Origin: an uncultured Verrucomicrobia subdivision 3 bacterium
GTDB lineage: Bacteria > Verrucomicrobiota > Verrucomicrobiia > Limisphaerales > UBA11358
Assembly (NCBI GenBank): GCA_903827955.1
Contig: CAIKKJ010000043.1
Coordinates: forward strand, 1-42,856
Direction: 5' to 3'
Length of the DNA: 42,856 nucleotides
Made by a program: the position numbers and the translations under genes. Of the stretch, positions 1 to 10,900 are shown in pieces. The notes below the pieces were generated by a model. It searched no databases. It saw only the letters and a list, made by a program, of their open reading frames with translations, and was not told the DNA's origin. Position 1 is the stretch's first letter. Every line of letters starts with the position of its first letter.

Positions 1-1010
1 ACGCCGATGCCGGCTTCGTGCAGGGCGTTGACGAGGAATTGAAAATCTTCCGGCGTGCCGAAGCGGCTCGTCGGCGCAAAAAATCCGGTGACTTGATAGC
101 CCCACGAGGGATAAAATGCGTGTTCCGCCGGCGGCATGAATTCCACATGCGTGAAGCCCATGCGCTGCATGTAGCCGACGAGCGGCACGGCGAGTTCGCG
201 GTAGCTCCACGATTCAGTGGCGTTTTTTTTCTGCCAAGAGCCGAGGTGCATTTCATAGACGCTCATCGGGGAACGGAGTGCGTCGCGTTCACGGCGTTTC
301 TTCAACCACGCGTCGTCTGACCACTTGAATTTTTTTGTGTCCCAAACAATAGCCGCCTGTTTGGGCGCGACTTCAAAAAAGAAACCAAACGGATCGGTGT
401 TTAATTTGACGTGGCCATGCGCGTCGCGAATCTCGAATTTGTAATGCGCCCCCTGCCCCACGCCGGGAATGAAAATTTCCCACACACCGGACGCGCCGAG
501 CAGACGCATCGTGTGGAAGCGGCCATCCCAACCATTAAAATCGCCGACGACGCTGATGCGCTGCGCGTTCGGCGCCCAGACCGCGAAGCTCGTGCCGTGG
601 ACGCCGTCAATCGTGCGGAGTTGTGCGCCGAGTTTGTCGTAAATTTTCCGCTCATCGCCTTTGCCGAATAAAAATAAATCCGCTTCGCTCAACGTCGGGA
701 GAAAAGAATACGCATCGCGCGTGCGGCGAGTTTGGCCGTCGTGCGTGGTGATGACGAGGTCATAGGCATAGACGGCATGTGCCAGCTTGGTTTCGCCTTC
801 GAAAACATCGGTGCTGGGAATCCGCTTCAGTTCAAACTTGGGTTTGTCCTTTTCATGCACCGGCTGGACTTCAACTTTTTTTGCATCGGGCAACAACGCA
901 CGGACGACGACGCCGGAATTGTCGCCGAGTGGCTGCATGCCGAGCAGCGAGTGCGGGGACTGATGGGTTAATTCGACGAGGCTGCGCAATTCATCTCTGG
1001 TGAGCAACAT
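1..1010 (-). CDS. glgB: 1,4-alpha-glucan branching enzyme, N-terminal part (cut by window edge)
   Basis: GlgB forms alpha-1,6 branches in glycogen by cutting alpha-1,4 chains and transferring the released oligomer. About 336 codons are visible, starting MLLTRDELRSLVELTHQSPH; the rest lies beyond base 1. The visible part holds the two N-terminal beta domains, including FAVWAPNAQRISVVGDFNGW (CBM48-type), then YEMHLGSW, which opens the GH13 catalytic barrel. It ends at APTSRFGTPEDF, before the catalytic Asp and Glu. The frame is open throughout. The ATG at 1010 is the natural start, with no clear Shine-Dalgarno. It is probably transcribed separately or after the SUI1-like gene 87 bases upstream. 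Motif matches make the family assignment safe. Confidence 0.95.
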   Translation of the reverse strand, partial: MLLTRDELRSLVELTHQSPHSLLGMQPLGDNSGVVVRALLPDAKKVEVQPVHEKDKPKFELKRIPSTDVFEGETKLAHAVYAYDLVITTHDGQTRRTRDAYSFLPTLSEADLFLFGKGDERKIYDKLGAQLRTIDGVHGTSFAVWAPNAQRISVVGDFNGWDGRFHTMRLLGASGVWEIFIPGVGQGAHYKFEIRDAHGHVKLNTDPFGFFFEVAPKQAAIVWDTKKFKWSDDAWLKKRRERDALRSPMSVYEMHLGSWQKKNATESWSYRELAVPLVGYMQRMGFTHVEFMPPAEHAFYPSWGYQVTGFFAPTSRFGTPEDFQFLVNALHEAGIG

Positions 1011-1097
1011 AACAGTTAAAAATTAATAGAGTCTTTTCCTCGCGGCGCGGTAAAGCAATGCCAAAGCGTAAAATATTCAGAAGCTAGTTCCTGTAGC

Positions 1098-1487
1098 CTA
1101 CCCGCCGGCAAACACGGGCTGAAAGTTTGCTGCCGTCAGAATGCGCGCAACCTCCGCCCGCTGGTCGCCCTGAATCTCAATCTGACCGTTCTTCACGGTG
1201 CCGCCAGTGCCACAGGCGCGCTGCATGGCCTTGGCCAGCTGCTCTTTTTCCGGCAACCCGATGCCGACAAAATTTTTCACCACCGTCACCGTCTTGCCGC
1301 CGCGCCCGGCCTTCACGCGCAAAATGTCCACCCGACCGCGATTTTTTTTTGGCGGTTTCGCTGGGGGCGCGGAATCCGCCGGTGCATTTTCTGGCGCGGG
1401 CGGAAGACCTTCGCTGGCAAGCGCGGCAAAGGGAGTTTGAATCAGAGCAGATCCACCATCAGTGGGGATGCGTTTGGAATTAGCCAT
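1098..1487 (-). CDS. yciH: SUI1/eIF1-family translation factor (YciH-like)
   Basis: A 129-residue protein. Residues 1-50 are Ala/Pro-rich and probably flexible. The SUI1 fold follows, with RVDILRVKAGRGGKTVTVV, FVGI, then ACGTGGTVKNGQIEIQGDQR near the C-terminus. The GTGGTVKNGQIEIQGD segment is the signature of bacterial YciH and archaeal aIF1. In bacteria these small proteins are thought to affect start-codon selection and initiation fidelity, and they are not essential in E. coli. The length fits the family. The ATG at 1487 is preceded by no obvious ribosome binding site. It stands alone between glgB and the coaE terminator. Family certain, exact cellular role uncertain. Confidence 0.9.
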   Translation of the reverse strand: MANSKRIPTDGGSALIQTPFAALASEGLPPAPENAPADSAPPAKPPKKNRGRVDILRVKAGRGGKTVTVVKNFVGIGLPEKEQLAKAMQRACGTGGTVKNGQIEIQGDQRAEVARILTAANFQPVFAGG

Positions 1488-1816
1488 GAATCGGGGTTGA
1501 GGATTGATTGGTGACTGGATTGGTTTTCATTGGGTTGCCACTTCCTACCCACCAAATCGCGGCAAGGCCAACGAACGGCAGTGAGTGTGAGCGGGAAGTT
1601 TTTCGGCGTCAATCTGTTCTACTCCTTGGGTCAAACCAACTGATCCGGGCAACGGAAAGCTTGGGGGAAAAGAAAAGAGGCCGGACACTACTCCGGCCTC
1701 TTAAAACAACACTTAAATTTTTGCTGGAGTCACTACTTCCAACGACAAAAGCTTAACACATCCCCGGCTGGTGGCTTGTCACCAGATGTGGTTACACGCT
1801 GGGGACAGGCAAAATC
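1488..1816. other. Non-coding stretch between SUI1-like gene and coaE
   Basis: About 330 bases without a credible gene. It holds the strong hairpin at 1675-1702 and a weaker one next to coaE, in which CTGGTG (1768-1773) pairs with CACCAG (1780-1785), extended by CACAT (1757-1761) and ATGTG (1786-1790). The short open frame at 1508-1756 on the plus strand has no recognisable domain and runs across the terminator hairpin. The promoter for the SUI1-like gene should lie in 1488-1670, but I found no convincing boxes. No tRNA cloverleaf was seen. Confidence 0.6.
1675..1702 (-). terminator. Rho-independent terminator after coaE
   Basis: AAGAGGCCGGA (1675-1685) pairs perfectly with TCCGGCCTCTT (1692-1702) around a six-base loop. 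Read on the minus strand the stem is followed by a T-rich run (TTTTCTTTT). On the plus strand no T-run follows. It lies about 115 bases past the coaE stop and is the only strong terminator I found for the long minus-strand gene series. Confidence 0.85.
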
Positions 1817-2401
1817 TCAAATTTTACCAATGATTTCAACAATCTGGCGACGGGATGCATCCGGCAAGCCTTCCGTCCAGACCACAAAATGGGCACGCGC
1901 CAGTTTTGCTTCCACCGGCAGTTGCGCGGCCAGGCGACGGGCCATATCTACCGGCGACCAACCGCGCGCAGCCAGCCGTTCGCGCTGGGAAGCGGGCGAA
2001 CAGGCGACGCAGATGATTTTGTCAAAGGCATGCTCCGCCTGCGTCTCGAACAATAACGGAATGACCACCACGGCGAGCGGGCAACCTTCGCTGCGCCACG
2101 CCGCGACCTGCGACTGCCAGCGTTCGCGGATGCGCGGATGCAAAATGGCCTCGAGTTTTTTGCGGGCGGCTTCGTCGTTAAAAACAACGTCGGCGAGCGC
2201 CCGGCGATTCAGCGAGCCATCGGCGGCGAGAATTTTTTGGCCGAATTCCTTTTCAATCTCCGCGAGCGCGGGCTGCCCGGGGCGGACGAGGTCGTGTGCG
2301 ATTTCGTCGGTGTCGGTGACGCGCGCGCCAAGCTGCAACAGAAAACCGGCGGCGGTGGATTTGCCCATCCCCACGCCGCCGGTCAAGCCAACGAGTTTCA
2401 T
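1817..2401 (-). CDS. coaE: Dephospho-CoA kinase
   Basis: CoaE phosphorylates the 3'-hydroxyl of dephospho-CoA, the last step of coenzyme A synthesis, in the cytoplasm. The P-loop is near the N-terminus (GLTGGVGMGKST), followed by DTDEIAHDLV (the conserved D-D region), HPRIRERW, VVVIPLLFE and CSPASQRERLAARGW, all typical of the family; length (194 residues) is normal. I prefer ATG at 2401, because MKLVGLTGG is the usual N-terminus. A TTG at 2410 would add three residues and overlap the upstream stop. The sedolisin stop is only 5 bases upstream, so coaE depends on translational coupling or read-through from the surface-protein genes, an odd setting for a housekeeping gene. Confidence 0.95.
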   Translation of the reverse strand: MKLVGLTGGVGMGKSTAAGFLLQLGARVTDTDEIAHDLVRPGQPALAEIEKEFGQKILAADGSLNRRALADVVFNDEAARKKLEAILHPRIRERWQSQVAAWRSEGCPLAVVVIPLLFETQAEHAFDKIICVACSPASQRERLAARGWSPVDMARRLAAQLPVEAKLARAHFVVWTEGLPDASRRQIVEIIGKI

Positions 2402-2406
2402 TTCAA

Positions 2407-4917
2407 TCAAGGGCCGGTGACGGCGCGATAGAAGCGATACGGATAATTGGTGGAGTTGGAATCCGTGAACGAGAACGGCGAGACGTTCGTATAAATCGGA
2501 ACCCAGTTGAACAAATTGGTGGATGCCTGAATGATCACGCTCGTGCCGGGCGCGCCGGAAAGGTTGAAGGTGAACTGGCCCAACACATTGTTCGTGACCG
2601 TGAACACCGGCGGACTGACCACGCCGACGGTGATGGCGGTGGCAACGACGTCATCGTCCTGATTCGGATCATAGGTCGTGGAACCGACACTCGGGTAGTT
2701 GAGATATGTGCCGGCAGTGACTGCGGCAAAATTCAAGGTCAATTTGCCACCGGCATTGACGGCGAGATTGCCGAGCGTCCAAGTGAGCGTGGCCCCAACG
2801 CGGCTGACCGTGCCGAGGGTGGTATTGGACGAGGTCAGCGAAACGCCGGTGCCGGGCAGCGTGTCCGTCACGTAAACATTGGTCGCAATCGACGGTCCGT
2901 AGTTGGTGACGCAAAGCGTGAGGCTAAAGTTGGTGCCGGGCGCAACGAAGATGTTGGTCGCGGAGGCATAAATCTGGCTGTCCGCCGCGTAGCCGACGGG
3001 GTTGGCGGTGGTAAGCGTGACCGACCAGCCGTTGTTGATCATGCCGACGTCCAGTGCCTTGTCGTCCTGGATGAAGAGGAACCAGTCACCGTTCGGGTTG
3101 CTGCCGTTGATCGCGGAAAGCGTGCTGCCCCAGGGCGCGATTGGTGCCGAGATGATGACGTTGGCATTGCCGCCCCCACCGTTGGTCAAAACGCCGGTGG
3201 CGGCTAGCGCGTTGATGAGGTTCGTGCCTTGCGGCGTGCCCCAACCGGTCGCCAGATCATAACCGGGAACCGCGGGAAAATTCGCGGGGCTTTGCGACCA
3301 GGTGTTGTTGCCGATGGTGATGTCGTAAAAATAATTGGTGTAGCTTGCGCTCTTGCCGAGCGTGTAAAGCGCCGGGTTGAGGAAGCCGATGGCCGAACGT
3401 CCGTTCAAGCTGGCCTGCTGGTTGACGAGCGCCATGAAGCCGGCCCACAGCGGCGAGGCGCAACTGGTTCCGCCGAAATTTTGCTCAACCCCATTCACCA
3501 CCACATCCACGTTATCACCCGTCATCGCCACGTCGGGCAGGCTGCGGAAGGTCGTAGATCCCAAGTTGGTGGCCATATTCATGCCCTGCTGCCAAGTCGG
3601 AATGGGATAGTAACCGCTGATGCCGCCGCTGCTGCCGATGCCATCCAAATTGACCGGGTCAAGTAAACCCCAGTTCCAAACTTTTTCCGACGTGCGCGCA
3701 CCGCCGGGCCCGGCAGTTGAAAGCGTGGTGCCGCCGACCTGCGTGATATACGGGTTGTCGGACGGCGCATTGAAAGAATTCGGGTCGTCCACGGAACCGG
3801 GTGCGGAACCGGAAGCGCCCGGCGGCAGAAAAGCATCCACATCGCCGGAAGCATCAAAGAAGGTCTGCCCCTGCAAAATCATCTGGATGAAAATCTGGTC
3901 AATGGTTCCGTTCGGCCCGCCGGTCCAACCCCACGAGCAGCTAATCTGGCGCGCGGCATTGTCGGTAGCGATGCGATTCAGGACGATAACGGGATTGAAC
4001 TGGTTCGGGTCGCCTTCGTAAACCATGACCTGGCTCAGACCGGGCGCCATGGCAACTGCCATCTCGATGTCCAGCGTCACCTCATCCTGAAAACTGGTGT
4101 AGACCGGAAATCCGGAAAATCCTTGTAGCAATATGTTGGTAAGCGCCACCGTCGGCAAACCGGCGCGGGATTCATACAAAGCGATGTCGCTGGCGAGATA
4201 ACCGTCGAACTGGACGAGCGCCACTTTTTGACCCGCACCCGTCAGCGTGGTGCCGGCGGCGTAGGCGGCGCGAAAGTCATTGCCGCGATAGGAACCAAAC
4301 GGGCCGGAACCATTCTTGACCGTTGCCGCTGTCACTTTGGCGGTCGGGGTTTTGATGCGGGTGTGCGGGCGGGAATAATTATTCAGGCCGCCGATATCGA
4401 GCACGGAAAGATTCGCCGGCACGGAAGGCTCCTTGTCCGGGGCAAAAAACTGGCGGCCTTCCGTGGGATGATTATAGGTGCGAAAGCTCACGTTGAAGGC
4501 GCGTTCAACATTCGTCGCCGCCGCATCCACTTCAACGAGCATGCGGTTGGAATGACGGGCGGAAATGGCGAAGCCGTTGGCCTGCGCGTAATTCACCACG
4601 GCCTGATAATCCGACTCCGTCGGGCCGAACTGCGCGGTGAATTCATCCGCACTCAAGAAATGATGGTAATTCGGACTGGCCGGATCATGGCTTTGCGCGA
4701 GCAGCGCCTTCAAACCGTCCTGATTACGCAGCGGCAGACCGATGGCGAGGTGCAACTGGTTCGTGCCCGCCAGCCGTCCGGTCGAGGTCAATACCGAAAC
4801 TACCTTTGGCACGTGGCCGGACAACGTCGTCGTGCCCGTGACCACCGCACCGGCCTGGCTGGCGAGGCCGACCGCCGCCAGCACTGCGAGGCTCATCTTG
4901 AAAAATGTCTTGCTCAT
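2407..4917 (-). CDS. Sedolisin-family (S53) serine-carboxyl peptidase with half P-like domain and DUF11-like C-terminus
   Basis: An 836-residue exported protease. Signal peptide about 1-25. Residues 40-185 are a pro-kumamolisin activation domain (LLAQSHDPASPNYHHFLSAD). The catalytic domain has E279 and D283 (DEVTLDIEMA), the oxyanion Asp D359 (FFDASGD) and S485 (GGTSCASPLWAG), with a calcium-loop end near 530-560 (GYDLATGWGTPQG). So the catalytic set is complete and an active acid-type endopeptidase is expected outside the cytoplasm. After residue 588 comes only the second half of a P-like domain (APIAPWGSTLSAINGSNPNG to NNGWSVTLTT), then a DUF11-like domain (about 655-770) and a terminal ASTNLFNWVPIYTN module. 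The missing first half of the P-like domain is the C-terminus of the upstream giant gene, 31 bases away. RBS GAGAG at 4923-4927 supports the start. Confidence 0.92.
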   Translation of the reverse strand: MSKTFFKMSLAVLAAVGLASQAGAVVTGTTTLSGHVPKVVSVLTSTGRLAGTNQLHLAIGLPLRNQDGLKALLAQSHDPASPNYHHFLSADEFTAQFGPTESDYQAVVNYAQANGFAISARHSNRMLVEVDAAATNVERAFNVSFRTYNHPTEGRQFFAPDKEPSVPANLSVLDIGGLNNYSRPHTRIKTPTAKVTAATVKNGSGPFGSYRGNDFRAAYAAGTTLTGAGQKVALVQFDGYLASDIALYESRAGLPTVALTNILLQGFSGFPVYTSFQDEVTLDIEMAVAMAPGLSQVMVYEGDPNQFNPVIVLNRIATDNAARQISCSWGWTGGPNGTIDQIFIQMILQGQTFFDASGDVDAFLPPGASGSAPGSVDDPNSFNAPSDNPYITQVGGTTLSTAGPGGARTSEKVWNWGLLDPVNLDGIGSSGGISGYYPIPTWQQGMNMATNLGSTTFRSLPDVAMTGDNVDVVVNGVEQNFGGTSCASPLWAGFMALVNQQASLNGRSAIGFLNPALYTLGKSASYTNYFYDITIGNNTWSQSPANFPAVPGYDLATGWGTPQGTNLINALAATGVLTNGGGGNANVIISAPIAPWGSTLSAINGSNPNGDWFLFIQDDKALDVGMINNGWSVTLTTANPVGYAADSQIYASATNIFVAPGTNFSLTLCVTNYGPSIATNVYVTDTLPGTGVSLTSSNTTLGTVSRVGATLTWTLGNLAVNAGGKLTLNFAAVTAGTYLNYPSVGSTTYDPNQDDDVVATAITVGVVSPPVFTVTNNVLGQFTFNLSGAPGTSVIIQASTNLFNWVPIYTNVSPFSFTDSNSTNYPYRFYRAVTGP

Positions 4918-4922
4918 AAAAT

Positions 4923-4927
4923 CTCTC
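4923..4927 (-). promoter_or_regulatory. Ribosome binding site of the sedolisin gene
   Basis: GAGAG on the minus strand lies five bases before the ATG at 4917, inside the 31-base gap after the giant gene. It gives the protease independent translation initiation, in a frame different from the giant gene. Confidence 0.7.
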
Positions 4928-4948
4928 GTTCAAAGTTTCGCCGCGGCA

Positions 4949-7900
4949 TCAGGGGAAATTCCGCACCGGCAAAATCGCCGAGGGTTTGTTCGTGCCCGTC
5001 ACCGCCGCACCGCCGTGCGTCATGGTGTTGGTCGCCGCGTCGTCAAAAGTCAGCACCACGTTGGTGACGTAGCTCTGGCCGCCGACATGCGCCATGACCA
5101 GCGTGTTCAAGCCGGACGGCGCGACGACCAGCGCGTCCACGTCAGACGGCGAGGTGTGCACCAGGCGGTTCAAAGTGACCGTGGCCTTGACCAGCGAGCC
5201 ACCGACGCCCGTGACATTGATGATGGACGGATACGGCGAGGCGTTGGTGTTGTCGTTGATGATGATCGCCGCGCTGTTGCTCCAGCTGGTGGTGTAAGTG
5301 CCGAGCGTGTAGCCAAAGATCGCCGTGCCGATCTTGTTGTTCGTGTTGTTCTCAAACAGGTTGAACGTGGCGGTAATCTGCTGGTTGTTCGTGCCGTGCG
5401 CGGTGAACGTGAACGGGCGTGAGACGGAGTGGCCGCGATAGATGAGCGGGCCGTAGTTCGTAGTGGCCGGTGCGGCCGGCGTGACGCCATTGGTGTTCAG
5501 CAGCGTGGCGATGAGGTTGTTCACGTTCGTGCCGCCGGCATCGCGGAAGGCGAACAGGAGCGTGACCGTGTCATTGGAACCGATGACGCCGTTCGTGTAG
5601 TTCACCAGCGAAGAGAAGTTGGTGACCATCTGCGATCCGGCCGGAATCACGTAACTGCCGGTGTCATCATGGATAGTCAGCGTGGCGGCGCTCGGCGAAA
5701 TGAGCGTGCCGTTGACCGCGCCGGACAATTGCAGCAGCACGGTGAGGTCGGGCTGGACCACCGTGGTGTCATTCACCGGCACAGCGAACGACTGACTGGT
5801 CACGCCGTTGCTGAAGGTGAGCGTGCCGCTGACGGCGGTGAAGTTCAGGCCGTTGACCGCCGTGCCGTTGGTGGCAGTGTAATTGACAGTGGAGGTGACG
5901 TTGGTGTTGTCCGTGCGCACCACCGTGATGTTCGCCGCGCCGCCGCTCTTGGCGATGGTGTAAGTCAGGGCGGAGAATTTCAGGCCGGTGTTGCTGTCAA
6001 TGATGGTGATCGTGGCCGTGCTCGGGGCGATGAGGACGCCGGGCGCGGTCGGATTCGTCAGGATGACGGAGAAGGCCTTGTCGCCCGCCACCGCGCCGTT
6101 GTTGATGATCGGCACGGAGAAATAATTCGTGCCGGTGCCATTCGTAAATGTCAGCGTGCCGGTGACGGCGCTGTAATCCGTGCCAGCCAGCGCCGTGCCG
6201 TTGGCAGTGAAGTAATTCACGGAGAGCGGAACGGTGTTGGAGTTCACGATCACCGGCTCAACGTTGGTGTTTGCACACACGACCGCCACCAAAATGCTGC
6301 CGGCGTTCTTGGCCACGCTCAGTGCGGAGTTCGTGAAGCTCAAGCCCGCTTCCGCATCGGTGATCTGAACGACCGTCGAACTCGGCGAACCAATCTGAAC
6401 AGACAGACCGGGGTTCGAGAGGTTGACGGTGAAGTTCACCGTGCCGTTGTAATTCGTGTTATGCAGCAGCGTCACGGCAATCGTCTTCGACGCCTCGCCG
6501 GGGTTGAAGGTCAGCGTGCCGCTGGCGGCGGTGTAGTTGGCGTTCGAGAGAGCCGTGCCGTTGGCCGTGGCGTATTTCACCGTGGACGTGCCGTTGGTGT
6601 TATTATAGCGCGTCACGGTGACCGGAACGGCACCGGCCGTTTCCGCGAACGTGTTGGTCGCCAGTGCGAACGCCACCACCACGTTGGTGTTGATGATCGT
6701 CAAAATTGCGTTGGTCGGGTTGATGAGCGAGGCACCGCCGGTCGGGGTGGCCAACTGCACCGTGAGATTGACCGGGCCGGTGGCGACGTTGTTGGCGAGC
6801 AACGGCACGGTAAACGTGGCGTTGGTCTGACCGTCGTTGAAGGTGACCGTGCCGGTGACCGGTGTGTAGTTCACGCCCGGTGCGGCGGTTCCTGGCAGCG
6901 TCGAGTAACCGACCGAGACGTTGCCGGAATTGCCGCTGCCACGGATGACGGTGATGGTGGCGTTGCCGGCATTGGCATTGGCGCTGAAGTTCGTCGCCGC
7001 AAAGCTCAACTGGCCGGGCGCGACCACCGTGTCAATGATGGTCAGGGTCGTGTTGGTCGGCTGCGCGAACAGCGAGTTGACAACATTGCTCATACCGAAC
7101 ACCACGGTGCGGTTGCCCTGCGGCAACAAGTTGTTGATGATCGGAACTTGCACAACGAGATCCGTCTGGCCAGCGGCAAAGGTGACCAGCACGTTCGTCG
7201 CGTAATAATCAATGTTCGTCACCGCCGTGCCGTTCGTGGCCGTGTAAACGTTCACCGAGCAACTACCGCTCGCGGAACCCTGGCGCAGGACGTGCACCGT
7301 GCCGAAGCCGGTCAGGATGTTTTTCGGCACCGAGTAGCTCGCCGAGCCGAAGCTCACGCCGCTGTCATCGTTGATGATGGTCAACAGCGCGTTCGCCTGA
7401 TCGCCGAGGCCGGCGGGCGGGGTCGGGCTGGACAAGGCCAGGTTCACCGTCAAATCCGGCGTGGCGTTCGAGTCGTCACGCACCGGCACGGAGATAAATT
7501 TCAACACTTCACCCGGCGGGAACAGAATGGTCTGGCTCACATTGGTGTAATTCACATTTGGCACGGCCGTGCCGGCCAACGTGGCGAAATTCACCGAGAC
7601 CGAGCCGGAACCGTCCGCGTTCGTGCCGCTCGTGCCGCCCACGCGGCGGACGCCGATGATGGCCTGCACACCGTTTTCATCCACCTGATAATTCGCAGCG
7701 GTGAAGGTGAACTGGCCGGAGCCGGTCGTCGAGCCGCCGTAGATGCGGGCGATGTGGTTGTTCGGCTGGTCGTTGTATTGCGTGAAGCTGCCGCCGATGA
7801 CGATCATCTGATCCGCCGGCTGGATGACCACGGCGTTGACCGCGCCGTTGGCACCGTCGCCGAAATTGATGGTCGGATCCACCACGCCGCTGGACAACAG

Positions 7901-10900
7901 GCGCGTGATGCGGTTGCGGGTCACGCCGTTGGCCGTGGTGAACTGGCCGACGACCACGATGCGGTTGTCCGTCTGGATAGTCAGCGCGCTGACCGTGGCG
8001 TTGGCACCCAGGCCGAGCCCCGTAGTGAAGGCTGAATCCAACGTGCCGTTATTATTCAAGCGGGCAATGTGATTCAAAGCCACGCCGTTGAAATTGGTGA
8101 AGTCACCACCGACGACCACCTTGCCGTCGCTCTGGATGGCGAGCGAGCGGACGATATCGCCGGCACCCGCCGCGATATTCAGGTTGAAAGTGGCGTCCAG
8201 CGAGCCGTCCGCGTTCAAGCGGGCGATGTGACCGGCAGCCGTGTTGTTCACGTTCGTGAACGCACCACCGATAAGCACCTTGCCCGCGAACACCGAGTTG
8301 GTCGGATACACCGCCACGGCATACACGGTTGCGTTCGGACCGGAGCCGGTGTTGAAAGTGGAATCCACCGTGCCATTGTTGTTCAACCGCGCGACGAACG
8401 CACTTGCAATGCCGTTCATGCGGCCGAAGGAACCGGCTGCGTAAATCTTGCGGTTGCCACCGATGAATGTTTCCGCGATGGAATACACCGTGCCATCCGC
8501 GCCGGCGCCCGGATTGAAGCTGCTGTCCAGCGAGCCGTCCGTGTTGAGGCGGGCGATGTGGTTGAGAATCGTGCCGTTGAAATTCGTGAACGTGCCGCCG
8601 ACGAGCAACTGGTCGTCGCTCTGGTTGACGAGCGCATACACCGCGCCGCTCGCCCCGGACAGGCCGTAGAGGAAGCCGGAGCGATCCAACGTGCCATCGG
8701 TGTTCAGGCGGGCGAGATAATTTTCCGGCACGCCGTTGACGATGGTGAAGTTACCACCGGCAATGATCTTGCCGCTTGATTGCAAGGCCAGCGCATAAAC
8801 ATCCGCATTCATGCCCGCACCGGTGTTGAACGACGTATCGGGCGAACCCGGCGGACGGTTGTAGCTCAAGGCATCCACGATGTAATTGTTGGCCGCGGTC
8901 AACGCGCCGAGCGTAGCCCCGGCGCTCGGAGCCGACAGGGCGACGGTGAAGAAGAACGCATTGGCCGGCGGATTCACCACGCCGTCATTCAAGATCGGAA
9001 TGTTAATCGTGGCGGCAAGCTGGCCGGGCGTGAACGACAGCGTCCCGTTCGTGCCAATGTAATTGGTCGCGGCAAAGGCCGTCGCATCGGCCGTCGCAAA
9101 GTGAACGGTGGCCGAGCCGTTCGTGCCGCCGGTGCGGATAACGGTGACGGTCGAGTAACCGCCGTTTTCATTCACGAGATAGGTCGGCGAACTGAACTGG
9201 AACGAGCCGTAGCTGTTGTCGTTGTTGATGAACACGGTGGCGTTCGTCGTGCCGTTCGCCGCAAAGAGCGACGGCGTGCTGACCGCGTTCAGGGTCGGAT
9301 TATAAAGCGCGATGCCGAACTGTTTGCCCGCACCAATGACACCGCTGTTGAGCAGCGGGATGGTGATGGTGCGCGGGGTAACGTCGCCATTGTTCCACGT
9401 TAGCGTGTTGGTGAAGCCGATGTAATCCACGCCGTTGATGGCTGTGCCGTTGGTCGAGGCGCACTGAACGGTGAGCGTGCCTTTGCTACCGACGTTGCGC
9501 GTGACGGTGATGGTGGCCGTGCCGGCGCTCAGGTTCGCCGGATAGGAGTTGGTCGTCAGGTTGACAAAGCCTTGGAAGTTCGGGTTGATGATGCGCAACA
9601 CGGCGTTGGTGGTGCCGAGCGCGGCGAGGCCGTTGACCGGCGGGTTGAGGCCGAACAGGTTCAGGTTGACCAGTTTTTCCGTCGCGCTGATGGAGTTCGT
9701 GTTCAGGATAACGACGTTGAATGTGTGGTTCGTGTCCGAAGGCTGGAAGGTCATCGTGCCGCTGCTGGCAAGATAGTCGCTGTTCAAGATCGCCGTGCTG
9801 CCGTTCGTTGTGGTTGTGTAACTCAAATACACGATGCCATAACTGCCGTTGGTGCGCGCGACGGAGATGGTCGCGCTCTGACCGTTGCCGATGAAGTTCG
9901 CCGAGGCAAAACCAAACGTGCCGGAGTTATGATGGTCGTCAATGATGGTGAACGGCGCAATGGATTCGCCCAGCGCGACGCCGAGCGGAACGTTTTCACC
10001 ACCGAGGTAGAATTGGTCGGCGTCCACAGGATTTGCCAGTTGGAATTGCGCAGTCAGATTATTGAACGAGTTGGTTGTTTCAAAAATGTTGACCAGCACG
10101 GATTGCTCGGTTTGGCCAGAGATGAACCGACCATACACGTCATAGACATAACCATTCGTGCCCGCAAAGCCGTCGCTGTGCATGCGACCATCAGGCAACA
10201 AGAAGTAACTCCAGGAAATCCAATAGAGCGGATTGAAACCAGCGTAATTGTAGTCCTGCCCGCTTTGCGCGAGGCCGGACAAAACCGAGAAGGCGGCGGA
10301 TGCTGGTCCAAGGCTGCCGTTGGTGCGAACCAAGCTGACATACATCGGCGACTGGCTCTTGTTGATGGAGTAACTGCTGTTCAAAAGGGCGATGTTGCCC
10401 GGTCCAGGCGTCGCGCCGCCAATCAATCGAGCGATGTTGCTGCGATTGCGAATGCCATTGCGAGTTTTTTGAGCGAGTGCAAACCCGCCGTTGTTGCCGG
10501 AGAAGGTGCTGAAGGCAAGCAGGACGTTGTTGGTGTCTGTGCTTTCCGGACGCACCTCTACGTCATCCGACTGGCCGCCGCCAACCCGCCCGAAGCTGCC
10601 GGCAATCATCACGTTGCCGTCGCTTTGAAGCGCAGACGCGAGCACGGTGCCGACCGGGTCGCTGTAGCGCAACCGCGGCAAGCCAGCGAACTGGTTATAA
10701 GCCGTGTCCAGGAAGGTGGTGTCCACCGTGCCATCCGCATTCAAACGCGTGAAGCCCAGACGCCGCGTGCCGTTGAAGCTGTTGAATCCGCCGCCGACGT
10801 ATATGGTAAAGTTCGTCTGAACCACAAGTGATTTGTTGGTGGTTGAGAAAATCTGGTTGGTGGCAACGGTGATGTTATAAACTGGGCCATCCACGCCGAC

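Noticed and set aside
1508-1756. Small plus-strand open frame in the coaE/SUI1 gap
   Set aside because: It reads through the terminator hairpin, has no RBS and shows no recognisable protein features.
4724-4951. Read-through or frameshift joining the giant gene to the sedolisin
   Set aside because: The frames differ, the sedolisin has its own RBS and signal peptide, and in-frame reading past the giant stop gives an unrelated Arg/Gly-rich peptide.
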